Assembly (NCBI GenBank): GCA_024196135.1
Contig: JAMQCK010000075.1
Span: forward strand, 27,361-91,360
Source: Pleurotus ostreatus/Saccharomyces cerevisiae fusant
Lineage: Eukaryota > Opisthokonta
DNA: 64,000 nucleotides
Direction: 5' to 3'
Below are positions 1-9,644 of this stretch, piece by piece. Under the pieces are notes generated by a model. That model did no database searches and was not told the DNA's origin. It was given only the letters and a program-made list of their open reading frames with translations. The translations under genes and the position numbers were made by a program. Numbering within the stretch: position 1 is the stretch's first letter; each line of letters starts with the position of its first letter.

Positions 1-1563
1 ACCTTGACCCAGGAGGCCCATTTGGGGAGGGCGTGCTCGCCGAAGTCGGAGGTGATGAAGGTGCGCTTGACGAGGAGCTTGGTGTCCTTGCCGCGGGCTT
101 CGAGGGGTTGTTGCCAGAATTCTTCGGTACTGAGAGCGTGTTTAGTCAATCGTCAAAGGAAGAGAGAAAAGGAAAAAGGGAAGGGAAAGGTGGAGGTTAC
201 GCACATCTTGCTGGGCAGGTAGACGATAGCCTTAAAGTTGACGCCGGAGCCTGCCTCACCGGAGAAGTGGTCCCAGGCCATGGGCTCTTCTGAGTCCTTG
301 AAGAAGGCCTTGTAGAACTCCTTGTACTCCTCTGGCCGAAAAGTCAGGTCAGGACACGCGATTTAAACGTCAAGCATACCATCGCTGATTTCTTTGGGGT
401 CCCTGAGGGAGGGAGGGTGAGTCTGGCGTTCGCATACGCATTGCAATCGACGCACCTCTGCCAAATCGGCTGCTGAGAGTTGAGGTGAATCCACTCCTCG
501 ACGGAGACCATCTTCGTTTCGGGGGTCTTGGGCTCCTTCTCCTCCTCGTCCTCCAAGATAGCCTCATCCTCATCCTCCGGCGTCGTCTGGTCCTTCAGCA
601 CCGGCTCCTCCTCATCCTCAACCGGCACCTCCTCCACGCGCACCCGATGCAAATAAATCGGGAAGCTCGACGAATACGACGAGTGCTTCTGCACCAGATC
701 CACAATTTTGTCATGCTTCAGATACTCCAGCGCGTCGTCCTTCAGGTGCAGCGTGATCTCCGTGCCGTGCGCCAACGTGTTCTCGCGCGGGTCAGGGTAG
801 ATCTCGAACGATGAGTCATCGGCGGCGGAGGCGAAGACGTGCTGCTTGGGGTTCGGGCTCTTCGAGGAGGGCGGCGGGCGGGAGGCGACCTCGACCTTGT
901 CGGCGACGAGGAAACTGGAGTAGAAGCCGAGGCCGAAGGCGCCAATGAGGTTGCCGCGGCCGGTGGTGTCGGTGCTTTCAGCTTTGGCCAAGAATTCGGA
1001 GGTGCCGGATTTGGCGAGCGTGCCCTGAGAAGGAATGTGAGCGACGGGGAGGGACATGGGAAGGGGAGTTGAGCGCACCAGGTTGTCCCTGAGTTCATCG
1101 GCAGTCATACCAATACCGGTATCAGTGATGGTCAGTGTCTTCTTCTCCAGGTCGGGAACGATGGTGATGTTCAGAGGTTCGGTGACTTGGAGGTCTTTGT
1201 TGGTAAGTGCGGTCAACCGCAACTTCTCGATGGCGTCGTTCGCATTGGAGATCAGCTCCCGCAAGAAGATCTCACTGCGAGGGGGATTAGAGGGTGATCG
1301 CCGCGGTGGGGGAACAAGCGTACTTGTGGGAGTAGAGGCTGAGGGATGCAAGTCAGTAACATGAACGTAGCAGCATGAGCTGTGAGCTCACCTGTTGATG
1401 ACGATCTTGCGCATACGCGCGACATCGCTCTGTACAGTGCGTTAGATGCATTCCCCCCGCGGTCATTGCTACCCACCTGATAGTTGTACTTCTCGGCGCC
1501 AGTGTCTGCCCAGACACTGGACACCACCGCGGCGGCGGACAGCAGGAAGGGGAGAATCCTCAT
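1..1563 (-). CDS. ER-resident Hsp90 chaperone (endoplasmin/GRP94), 3' end outside window
   Basis: ATP-dependent chaperone of the endoplasmic reticulum lumen that folds secreted and membrane proteins. The start at 1563 gives a signal peptide, MRILPFLLSAAAVVSSVWA. The Hsp90 N-terminal ATPase domain follows: EIFLRELISNANDAIEKLR, the nucleotide-binding DTGIGM, GTLAKSGTSEFL and GAFGLGFYSSFLVADKV. An acidic linker rich in Glu/Asp comes next, then the middle domain starting around EEYKEFYKAFFKD and reaching WDHFSGEAGSGVNFKAIVY. Several short introns interrupt it (for example 1476-1430, within 1395-1275, within 1070-1020 and within 450-340). The signal peptide separates it from cytosolic Hsp90. The C-terminal dimerisation domain and any HDEL/KDEL-type retention signal lie left of base 1. 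It is divergent from the U2 gene at 1818. Confidence 0.95.
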
Positions 1564-1627
1564 GGGTGCTCGGCCCAGCAGCAACAGTTAACCCTCGTCG
1601 TCGTTCTCCGTTAAATAGCCGCCCGCG

Positions 1628-1639
1628 CTGACGTGTCAG
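1628..1639. promoter_or_regulatory. Candidate unfolded-protein-response element upstream of the ER Hsp90 gene
   Basis: An imperfect palindrome, CTGACGTGTCAG, lies about 65 bp upstream of the ER Hsp90 start codon. It contains TGACGTG, the core bound by XBP1/ATF6-type bZIP factors in the UPR of other eukaryotes. The position and the target gene make it a plausible Hac1/Cib1 site. The assignment is inference from motif and context only. Confidence 0.35.
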
Positions 1640-1767
1640 TCTGATCAGGTCCGCGGAGGAAGCGGCCGTCGCGTCGATCACGGTCACGGGGCCGCTTCCC
1701 CTCACGCGCCACCCACGCGTCGGTTGAATTTCGAACTTCCATCACCGTCGATCACAAACACCACCCC

Positions 1768-1797
1768 CTGGTCCGTGCGTACTTCCCGCCCTATAAG
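1768..1797 (+). promoter_or_regulatory. U2 promoter, copy 1: candidate PSE and TATA-like box
   Basis: CTGGTCCGTGCG at 1768-1779 begins exactly 50 bp before the inferred U2 5' end (1818). The same 12 bases occur at the same distance in the second U2 gene (15196-15207). The sequence between the two elements differs in the copies. A TATA-like CTATAAG sits at about 1791-1797, roughly 25 bp upstream of the start. Together they fit a fungal snRNA proximal sequence element plus TATA arrangement. Confidence 0.55.
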
Positions 1798-1817
1798 AGG
1801 TGGTTTATGACACCCTG

Positions 1818-2006
1818 ATTCCTCACCACTCTGGCCTTTTGGCTTAGATCAAGTGTAGTATCTGTTCTTAAAAGTTTAACCACTTTTACCGAAGCACTGC
1901 TTCGTGTTATGGTTATCCAATTTTTGTCGCCCCTGTTCCCTGGGCTCTGCTTGCAACCTGGGGACGCGATGACCTTGCCACTGCAGTACCGGCTTGTGTC
2001 GTCGGG
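1818..2006 (+). ncRNA. U2 spliceosomal snRNA, copy 1
   Basis: The 5' part matches the conserved U2 core: stem-loop I around GGCCTTTTGGC, then TTAGATCAAGTGTAGTATC, which holds the branch-point recognition GUAGUA, and CTGTTCTT. Stem IIa is AAAAGT/ACTTTT and stem IIb is CGAAGC/GCTTCG. The Sm site AATTTTTG follows at about 1919-1926. The 3' end carries stem IV with the conserved GCAGTACC loop, closed by CGATGAC/GTCGTCG. In the spliceosome this RNA pairs with the intron branch site. Both ends are inferred from homology and folding, so they may be off by a few bases. It is almost identical to the copy at 15246. Confidence 0.95.
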
Positions 2007-2035
2007 GGAATCCTTCTGCACCTCTCCCTTTGAGC

Positions 2036-2068
2036 TCCACTGTATCCCTCGTCCTTTGACGAAGTGGA
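2036..2068 (+). promoter_or_regulatory. Downstream hairpin of U2 copy 1, candidate 3'-processing signal
   Basis: TCCACT (2036-2041) pairs with AGTGGA (2063-2068), and TCGTC pairs with GACGA inside, with a 5'-side bulge. A hairpin of the same shape but different bases lies at the same place behind U2 copy 2 (15475-15504). In yeasts U2 precursors are cut by an RNase III enzyme at a downstream stem-loop, which this could be. Function is inferred. Confidence 0.4.
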
Positions 2069-2460
2069 CGGTGGGCGCAAACGGATTGTCTGCTTTTCCG
2101 TCTACACGCATTACATAGCTTAGTAGCTGCAGAATAGAGAAAACATGCTTCACGTTGAAACGTTCACCAACAGTGGAAGTTCAGTGTGACTCATACAGAA
2201 GTTCCAGTGAAGCAATTCGGAGGATGGCTCAAGTTTTGTCTGGGGAATGTCACCAAAGACAAGGGCATGCAAACGACAAGCGAAAGAAGTGGCACAGGGT
2301 GGGATCGACAAGACAGTGAGTCCGATGACAACGCGTGCAGAAGTGAGCAGTTGCTCAGAAAACTTGGAGAAATGCTTAAGTCCAATAGCTGATGTAGGAG
2401 ACCGTCGACAGGGTTTTACACTCTCATTTGCATTGAGACGATGGGTATGCTCTATACAAA

Positions 2461-4138
2461 CTACTGTTTTCGCTGTTTGTGTATAGACAGATCTATCCGG
2501 CGAGCATAGACAGCGAAGGTGAACAATCCCAACAACGCGGTCGCCACCGTGATGGGCTTTTTCAGGTGAGCTGCAGTCGAGACCTTGTACGAGACCTGCA
2601 AGGAACCATTAGCCGTGTTACAAGGCGGGATATAGTGATAGCACATACATAGATCGCCTGCGCGTGCTTCTCCGTGAGGTCCTTGTACTTGAAGATCAAC
2701 TCAGGACGCCCCGTAGTGTCGAGGTAGGTGATGTGTGTGTCGCTGGACTGCGAGATCGCAGGGAACGGCAAGACGTAGTCGACATCCGTCGCACCCTCCG
2801 GCAGCACAATCTTCACCGTCAACTCGTCCACAACCGCCGCAGGCAAGCCCAGCATAATCGGCACCTCCGCAATATACGTCCCCGTCTTCGCATCGTAGCT
2901 CGCCGAGTCACCGAGTGGCGCGTCCCACCCGAGCGTAAACGAGTACTTCCAGCCACCGAGGATCGGGTAGCGCGGGCGCATCTCGAGGAGGGAGAACTGA
3001 TTGGCGGCGCGCTTGGAGGAGGCGGACTTGGGCGGCGTGCGCAGAGCGGACGTAGAGACGTTGCCGATCTGGTCATAGTAGTAGACATCGCGGACGCCGG
3101 CGGGGAGGTGAAGGGCAAGGCCGGGGATGATGAGCGGGTTCGAGCGCTTGAAGTAGGCCTGGCCCTGGTAGTCGAGGCGGGAGAACTGACCCTTCAATCT
3201 GTGGGGTGTCCAGTTAGTACATGCATGCGCGGGAGGGGGCAAGGAGCGTACTTGGGGCCGGCGTTGTAGAGCGTGACCTCATCCTGAATGTTGAGGTTCG
3301 CGCCCCAGTGGCTGATCTCGGCGGCGCGGGTGTACTCTGTCACTTCGTAGACGGGGTAATCGTACTTGTAGTGCACGACCACGCTCTGCTGCGTGCTCTC
3401 CGCGAAGTCTTTCGTAGCGGAAGGGGGAATATTCTCGTACGGCCCGTACGTGATCGTCGCGCCGGACTTGGTGACCGGGACGTCCTTCGTGAACGCGTCC
3501 AAGTTTTCCGGGGTCGTGTACGAGAAGACGTCCGGCGAGGCGAGTCTGCACACGGGTCAGTCTAGCGAAGTCACGTAGCAATCCCCACAAGCAAACGTAC
3601 CTCAGCTTCGTCCGCTGGACGTGCGTCTCGTACGGGCTGACCACGAAGAGGCCGGTCTTGTACTTGAGCGCCTGATCGTCCAACTGCTTCGCATGGTCGG
3701 GCCACGGCCACGTCGCATGCGTCTGCACCGTGTCCAGCACCAGCGTCAGCGCCGCGCCCGCCTCCAGCCGCTGCGGCAGAACGACATCGACCAAGTGCAC
3801 ATCGCTGTCAGACCCCGTTCAGCCTCCGCAGCACCGCTCCCTCATTCGCAGCACACATACCTCTCCGGGTCCGCGGCATGCTCCCTCAGCTCCAGGGCAG
3901 CGCTCTCACCCTTCAGCTTCGCCTCGATCCAGGACGTGTGCCCGCGGTCCTCAGACGTGAGCGCGATGGTGTATGTGTCGGCCGCCTCGAGGGCCTTCGC
4001 GGCGTAGGTCGTGGTCACTTGCGTGACGGAGCCGCCGAGGTCGACGATGCGCACGACGGCGGTGTTCTCAAAGGAGGGGGCGGAGAGACAAGGCAGCGCG
4101 AGGGCCAGGAAGACGGCCGGCAGCGACTGCCAGAACAT
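2461..4138 (-). CDS. OST1: Oligosaccharyltransferase subunit Ost1 (ribophorin I)
   Basis: Subunit of the oligosaccharyltransferase complex in the ER membrane, which transfers the N-glycan to nascent proteins. Exons 4138-3861, 3804-3601, 3545-3252, 3198-2649 and 2595-2461 join in frame to 486 residues, the usual size. The start at 4138 gives a cleavable signal peptide (MFWQSLPAVFLALALPCLSA). The lumenal domain carries family-typical stretches: FENTAVVRIVDLGG, KTGLFVVSPYETHVQRTKL, ISHWGANLNIQDEVTLYNAG and LKGQFSRLDYQGQAYFKRSN. The single C-terminal membrane segment lies in ITVATALLGLFTFAVYA, followed by a short basic tail. No catalytic residues are expected, since catalysis belongs to Stt3. Confidence 0.95.
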
Positions 4139-4419
4139 GGTGGTGTCGGTCAAGGGAGTACGGTACGGGTACGTGTAACGTGGCCATCAGACGCGTCGCT
4201 ATTTCGGGAAGGCTTTGTTTTCCGCGACTTTGCTAAACCTGACCCAGTCCATACAGTATGTTGCATTTCTAGGATGTACAGCAGCTTTATGGCTACAAGT
4301 TATCCTCCTCCGTCTTCTGCACCTCGTGAATAACCTGGAAGACCGCGCATCCCTTCGGTGGATTGCCTCTGCAAGTCCCAACACGTCAGTCCTCATTCCA
4401 CCGCCTCATCAAACCCAAC

Positions 4420-4977
4420 TCACGGCTGCATATTCATAAACACCCCACTCCCCTCACCCTCCGTCGCGCACGCGTAATACGTGCCGCGATTCGTCCGCCC
4501 ATAGTGGTCGTATATCAGTCGCGTGCCCGCCCATCTCCAGGTTCCCCCCGTCAGGGCGCGCGCGTCCGAGTCCGCTGCGACGAGCTGCAGGGGCTCGTTC
4601 GGCATGCCGGTGACGTTGGCGGCTTGGATGGGCAGGATGCTGGTGTCGTTTGTGTATTGGTAGAGTTGGTGCCGGTAGATGTAGAAGAGCGGTGGCTCGG
4701 GGACGAGGGTGAGGTTTCCTGGCGCGCCTGTGTACATAGTCAGCGATCAGCTATGAGAAGGTTGAAAAGTATATTCATACTCACCGGATTGAGCTGTTCC
4801 CAGATAATTTGACCATCCCTTCTCCCCCTGAGATCGAGGAAACCTCGCGCGTGCATAGCTCAGCGAGTCCGCAAGCGAGTACATCACTGACTGACTTGAA
4901 CCATATCTTGGCTCCCAGAACGGCATCGCCAAGGAGACAAGGGAGAGCGCTGACGCTGTGAGGAAAGCGAAAAGCAT
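4420..4977 (-). CDS. Small secreted protein of unknown function (paralogue of 27564-28165)
   Basis: Two exons (4977-4785 and 4727-4420) join to 166 residues. The N-terminus is hydrophobic (MLFAFLTASALSLVSLA), a likely signal peptide. I do not recognise the family. A paralogue lies at 27564-28165, sharing PFWE just after the signal, LFYIYRHQLY, EPLQLVA, WRWAGTRL-x-YD, RTNRG-x-YY-x-C and MNMQ. The intron sits at the same place and phase in both genes. N-glycosylation sequons (NLT, NVT) are present. Few cysteines makes a disulphide-rich effector unlikely. No enzyme motif is visible. Confidence 0.8.
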
Positions 4978-5422
4978 TCTGGGAACTCAAGCGAGTGATC
5001 TGCAGACCTCAGCACGTTGCCATCGTCGTCGACCATCGCGTATATGTATGTCGGAGAAGAGTCGGAAGGTGGTGAGTCCAGTCCCGAGAAGAAGCCTGGT
5101 ATGTCTACGATGGCCTCAAGCTGAGTTACCCGAGCATTATGCGAGGGGATGAGGGTCATGTGGGCGTGCTTCGCGGTACCGCCAGGCTAGACTGAGGAGG
5201 GAAACCGTTGCAGCAATCTGAGAGTAAGCCGCTGACACCTTGTCGCTGGAAAAAGCCTCGAAACAGGGAAAGACGTGTCTTCGACTTGCTTCGGGCTCAC
5301 AAGTACTGCATAGCAATGAGTGGTGTATATTACTTCCATAGATCCTAGAGTAGATACCGTACCTAATCAAACAACCAGGATACAGGCGTAGATCATGTCG
5401 AGGGTCACGAGCATCCGCCATC
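4978..5422. other. Intergenic region, 4978-5422
   Basis: Promoter side of the small secreted protein gene and 3' side of the PPR gene. I see no convincing coding sequence, RNA gene or repeat. Confidence 0.6.
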
Positions 5423-7274
5423 CTATGAAGTCGGCAAAAACTTCTCGTCGTACTGCAGTTTCTGCGCGACTGTCTTTGCCTGTCTCCTGAGCTTCGTCCA
5501 CCTCTCCTTCTCATGCGGTCGTGGAGGCGCCTTGGCGAACAAGGTATCAAGCACCTCGACGAGCGCGCCCGCGAGCTTTCCAACGAAGAAAACGCGCCCC
5601 TTCTGCAGGCGCTTGGTCTCCTCCGCCGACCGCCGGTGTGTCGAAAGGTATCCCTCCCCGCCACACGCCTCGACCAGGCGCACCGCGTGCCGCATAGTCG
5701 CTGGGTCACCCGTCACCTGCGCCGTGCGCACCATGGTCGACAGTACCTCTGCTGTAGGCTCGAGGTTGCGTCCCCGCGGTCGTTGTTCGCGCGGCATCTG
5801 TCCTGACCGCCCGTCCGCGAGGTCGTCGGCCATGTACCCGGTCATTAGCTGGAAGGTCTGCAGCGCGGCGGGCCAGTCAGCGGCGTTCCAGCAAGCGATG
5901 AGAGCGAGGTTGTAGGTGCGTTGCGCCGGGCGAAGTTTCAAGCCGTCCGCGCCTCCCGCGGCTTCCTTCCTGAGTGTCCACTCGAGGAGGCGAAGAGCAG
6001 CGGGAGGTGCGCCAGGCGACGCCAAGGCGGAGTGCGCCTTGAGCGCCTCCTCGACGTGTCCGCGGTCGATGATGTCCTCTCCTCCAAGCGCGCGAGGACG
6101 TTTGCGCGCCTCGTCGAAGAAGTGTATCGTCATTTGCGGCTTCTGCATCGAATTGGCCAGAGAGAGGGCTGAGAAAAGGGCGGAGGGTGGGAGCGCAAGT
6201 TGGACCTTCTCCGCCGGTTGCTCATACGGTGCGGTCAGGCCGTAGTACTCCGCGAGGAGCTTGAGCGCCAACGCCTTGTCTGGTGTACGGCCCTTCGCAA
6301 GCGCGGCGATCGCGGCGCTGACGAGGTGGGAGTCGATGGGGATGCCAGCCTTTAGCGCCTGCTGCCAAAGGTACTTCGCCTCGCCACCTTCACTGGGCCC
6401 AGCGGCTGCTAGCGCGTCGAACATGGCCGTGCATATGAGCACGTTTGCTGCCAGCGGGCCTTCCGCGTCGAGCCCATTGTACACGTCCCACATCTCGCGA
6501 TGGTTGCCCGACTCGGCGAGGATGCGGATGTACATGGCTAGTGGGTCGACGCTGAGTTGTTCGCTCGTTGGGTCGTGCTTTTGTACGGAGCGGATGAACT
6601 TCATGAAGGCGTCGTATAGTGAGCGGGCGTTGTCGAGTTGCTTGGAATGTGTGGGCCAGTGCTCGATGCGTGAGAGGCCGGTGAACATGGTCTTGAATGT
6701 GCGTACAGATGGGCTGTAGCCTCTGCGCTTCATCTACATGGCATTAGTCTTGATGACGAAGCTGAAAGGTTGTGCTACGCACCTCGACATACAGCTGGTA
6801 CGCCGTCTTGTACTTCTTTGCCTTCATGCACTCCCAGATGATCATATTCCACACCGGCGTGCTCGACGCGTCCCGCGGCATCGTCTGGAGTGTCTCAATA
6901 GCCTCCTCCAGCTTCCCCTCGCCGCACATCTTCTGTAACCGCTTCGAAAGCACGTAGGGATCGAGCATCTTCTTCTCTCCCTTGCCCTCGTCCTTCGTGG
7001 GGTCCCAGTGCTTCGAGCGGTATACAGCCGGTTCCTTCGCCTTCTTCCCATCCGCACTCGAGGATGACGCGCCTGGCCTGTCGACCTTGGGTGGTTGACC
7101 GAACTGCATGGAGCGTCGCACGCTGCGAGGGAGCTTGTCGAATTGCGCTGGCGTCAGACCGCGCTTCTGTAGCTCCCCTTGCAGTGCGGGTGTAGCGCGC
7201 GAAGCCGTGGCGTAGCATCTTGTCGATGGCGCGAGTAGGCGGCTCAGGAGGGAAGCTTCAGCGGACCTCAGCAT
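5423..7274 (-). CDS. Mitochondrial pentatricopeptide-repeat (PPR) protein
   Basis: Two exons (7274-6783 and 6733-5423) join to 600 residues. The start at 7274 gives an Arg/Ser-rich, acid-free presequence (MLRSAEASLLSRLLAPSTRCYATASR), typical of mitochondrial import. After a charged linker, PPR-like helical pairs begin: LQKMCGEGKLEEAIETLQTM, TPVWNMIIWECMKAKKYKTA and SVRTFKTMFTGLSRIE, continuing through PLAMYIRILAESGNHREMWD to TYNLALIACWNAADWPAALQ. Such proteins bind organellar RNA and act in its processing, stability or translation. The specific mitochondrial transcript cannot be told. The C-terminus is basic (ERWTKLRRQAKTVAQKL). Confidence 0.85.
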
Positions 7275-7744
7275 GACGGCGGGACAATATGCACTCCGGC
7301 CTGCAGAGCTGCAAATTAGCGCCCGGAATATCGGGCCGTCTGAGGCTCGGTGGACCCACAACTCCAAAGCACCCATAGATGAGTAGGCTGTCTTCTACGA
7401 CGCTCTGGTAATTTCGAGGGTCTAGTTGCAATGATTGACGTCTTGGATAAGTTCCGGGTAGAGTTGGGGTAGAGCCTCGATAGGATAAGACACTCGAGCG
7501 CGCGCAAGCCGTTACAGGCGGAGACTTGGGCAGACTTACTCGAGTATTGGACATGGCATAGTAGGGTGGCATCCTGATGCCTTGGTCGACCCAATCTCGC
7601 AATAGCTAACGTTCACGGAGAAGGATGCTCGAGTTTATTTTCAACGTCGAATACCATACAATTGATTTTCTTCGAATCCACATAAGCGCATGCGAGCACA
7701 ACAAAATGATTCCTGCATGTCCAATCCCACGCGGCCTGTGTGCT
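7275..7744. other. Intergenic region, 7275-7744
   Basis: Lies upstream of the PPR gene and downstream of the 7745-8845 gene. Open frames here are short, lack recognisable motifs and look like chance. No structural RNA was recognised. Confidence 0.55.
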
Positions 7745-8845
7745 CTAGGCAAGACCGGGAGGAGCGTAGAAGATCTCCTGGACCGCCTCTTCGCAGACAC
7801 GTCGGTGTTCGGCGATCAAGTCAGTCACTATGATCGATATGTCGAAGAAGCTGTGGCCAGCTGTAGGAATCAGGGTGCTCAGCTTGCTCTGCGCGCGTAC
7901 AATCAGCGCAAACAGAGACAGCTTCTCGGTGTCGTTCCGCAATGTAGGAGGATAGGGGATCTCGCAGAGCAGGCCTGAGGGATTGAACGTGTAGTGCGTG
8001 CCTGGGGTGTTTTTCCCTCCAGGCTCGAGGTAGCGGCTTTCGTTGCCTAAGATGATCATGGGCCAGCCTTGGGGCAGGAATTGAGGCGAGAAATTGAGGA
8101 TGGCTAGGGTCTTGATGTCGTAGGAGTGCAGACCGGCGTTGGAGCTCTGAAATAGGTAGGCGCGGATGAATAAGGGAAACAGTGAATACTGTGTGGGTAC
8201 GTACGCCGAGGATTCTCTCTGCCGAGGGATCTTGCGCCGCGCGCTGGGCCCACTCTGCGTTGTCACGCTCGAGCTGCCCCTTTAGCGCAATCAGGTCGGC
8301 GAGCGGAATTGTGATGCAGTATATATCGAGTTCTACAAACATTCGCGCCAGTGACGCATTGACTGGGTAAGACAGGTCTGCAATCAGAATTGAGAGTGAC
8401 ATGAAAGACTGCATACGAAGAATTGCATTCGCTGGGCTTTTATACTCGAAAGTCTGCTGATTCCCGACGAATTTCTGGCGAGTGGCGAGTGCTTCCTAGG
8501 TGGGGAGTGTTGGCGATCAATACCTTACGGTATGTGCATAAATGCCCTCACAGCGGCCTGATATCTCTCTCTCTCCGTTGCAGTCCTACGCGGCGGAGGA
8601 GGCAGGAGGTATACCACGCCAAGATCAGCGACGGGGAAGCCCGTCACGAAACATCGTTTATCCAGCTTCAGGAGCTGCCTCCCCAGACGTGTGGATGAGG
8701 GTGGCACATATTGCCATGGTTCCGGGCACTGTATGTAGTCCAAGATTGATTCTGCATGCATGTCAGTGGATTGACCAAGATAGTTAACGCGAATGGAGCG
8801 TCGGGAGGCTTTGGGATCCTCACCTTCATGATTCGGTGCGGCCAT
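7745..8845 (-). CDS. Hypothetical 304-residue protein, possibly a degenerate HNH-type protein
   Basis: No uninterrupted frame covers this gene. Four exons (8845-8824, 8751-8552, 8495-8205 and 8146-7745) with GT-AG introns of 72, 56 and 58 nt join without a frame break to 304 residues. The N-terminal half contains a stretch starting RCFVTGFPVADL and ending in a run of prolines, which faintly recalls the C-x-x-TG segment before the HNH motif of fungal HNH proteins. The expected catalytic His is not visible. The C-terminal half has no motif I know. The TATAAAAG inside exon 3, at about 8434-8441 on the minus strand, is coding in this model and probably not a promoter. Function unknown. Confidence 0.55.
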
Positions 8846-9644
8846 TGCAGCGATCGAGTTCCACGCTCAATGCTGCGCTTTCTAAGGTACAGTGGGGTCT
8901 CTGTTGATGGCAGAACACGCAGAATGGTGGTCAGAGGCAAGATAGGCGCCGTTAGCGAGGCGTGACAGCGAAGTTCGAATTCTACGGCTCATCGGCCCGA
9001 TTGCCCGCTAGGGTTTATGGGCAAGCTGACATCGCAAAACGCGATGAGCATGTAGGCGACTACCAGCTTGATGTTTGTTGGCCCCTTCAGAGGGACATTC
9101 TCGAGCACCAGAGAAGTCGTAGTGGAAGTGCTCTCCGTAGCCAAGGGCGAGTGTTAGCGGGACCTTCATAGCAGCGACGCAGCCTCGCACTTCCAAGCGC
9201 GGCGAACGACTTGACGGATGTTCTTCTCTCGGCCTGACGGCAGCTCGCAAGGTCATGCAAGCACGTCAAGCTTATCACCGAGCATGAGCTTGCTCTGTTC
9301 CCCAAACGGCCAAGTCTTTCATGTCCGTTCGGGGAACGCGCATAGCCTCCATCCTTCATGGTGTTGCCGGCATGAACACTCCGTTTACGTCCTGTAAAGA
9401 CGCTGAGAAGCTGCATCTCAATTATGGCTCTTCCCCTACCTGAAGCAAGCACCATAGACCGTTCTCTAGCCTGCTCATCGAAATGGACTCCCACAAGCAA
9501 CGCTGGAAGGCAGCGACGACGACGCCGGCAATTGCCGAGCCGTCCTCTGGAAGCGAATTCTCGGACGTTGCCTGATCCCAGGTTGAGACGAGCGCTCACC
9601 GTCCCTCCGTTCGTTTCCCCTCCCCACCTTCTTTCTTTCTGGTC
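8846..9644. other. Intergenic region between divergent genes, 8846-9644
   Basis: About 800 bp separate the start of the unknown minus-strand gene from the aspartic protease start, so it should hold both promoters. CT-rich sequence lies directly before the protease ATG, as is common at fungal start sites. No gene or repeat was recognised. Confidence 0.6.

Noticed and set aside
1791..2153. Open frames across the U2 gene copy 1 (both strands) and the matching ones at 15159-15627
   Set aside because: They are translations of the U2 snRNA and its flanks, which is why the two sets look alike. No protein is supported.
5913..6719. Several plus-strand frames over the PPR gene
   Set aside because: Antisense shadows of a well-supported mitochondrial PPR gene.
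8405..8441. TATAAAAG followed by an ATG, suggesting a separate shorter gene starting at 8414
   Set aside because: The upstream exons join to this frame through a good GTGAGG...CTAG intron in phase 0, so a single 304-residue gene explains more. A second promoter is not excluded.
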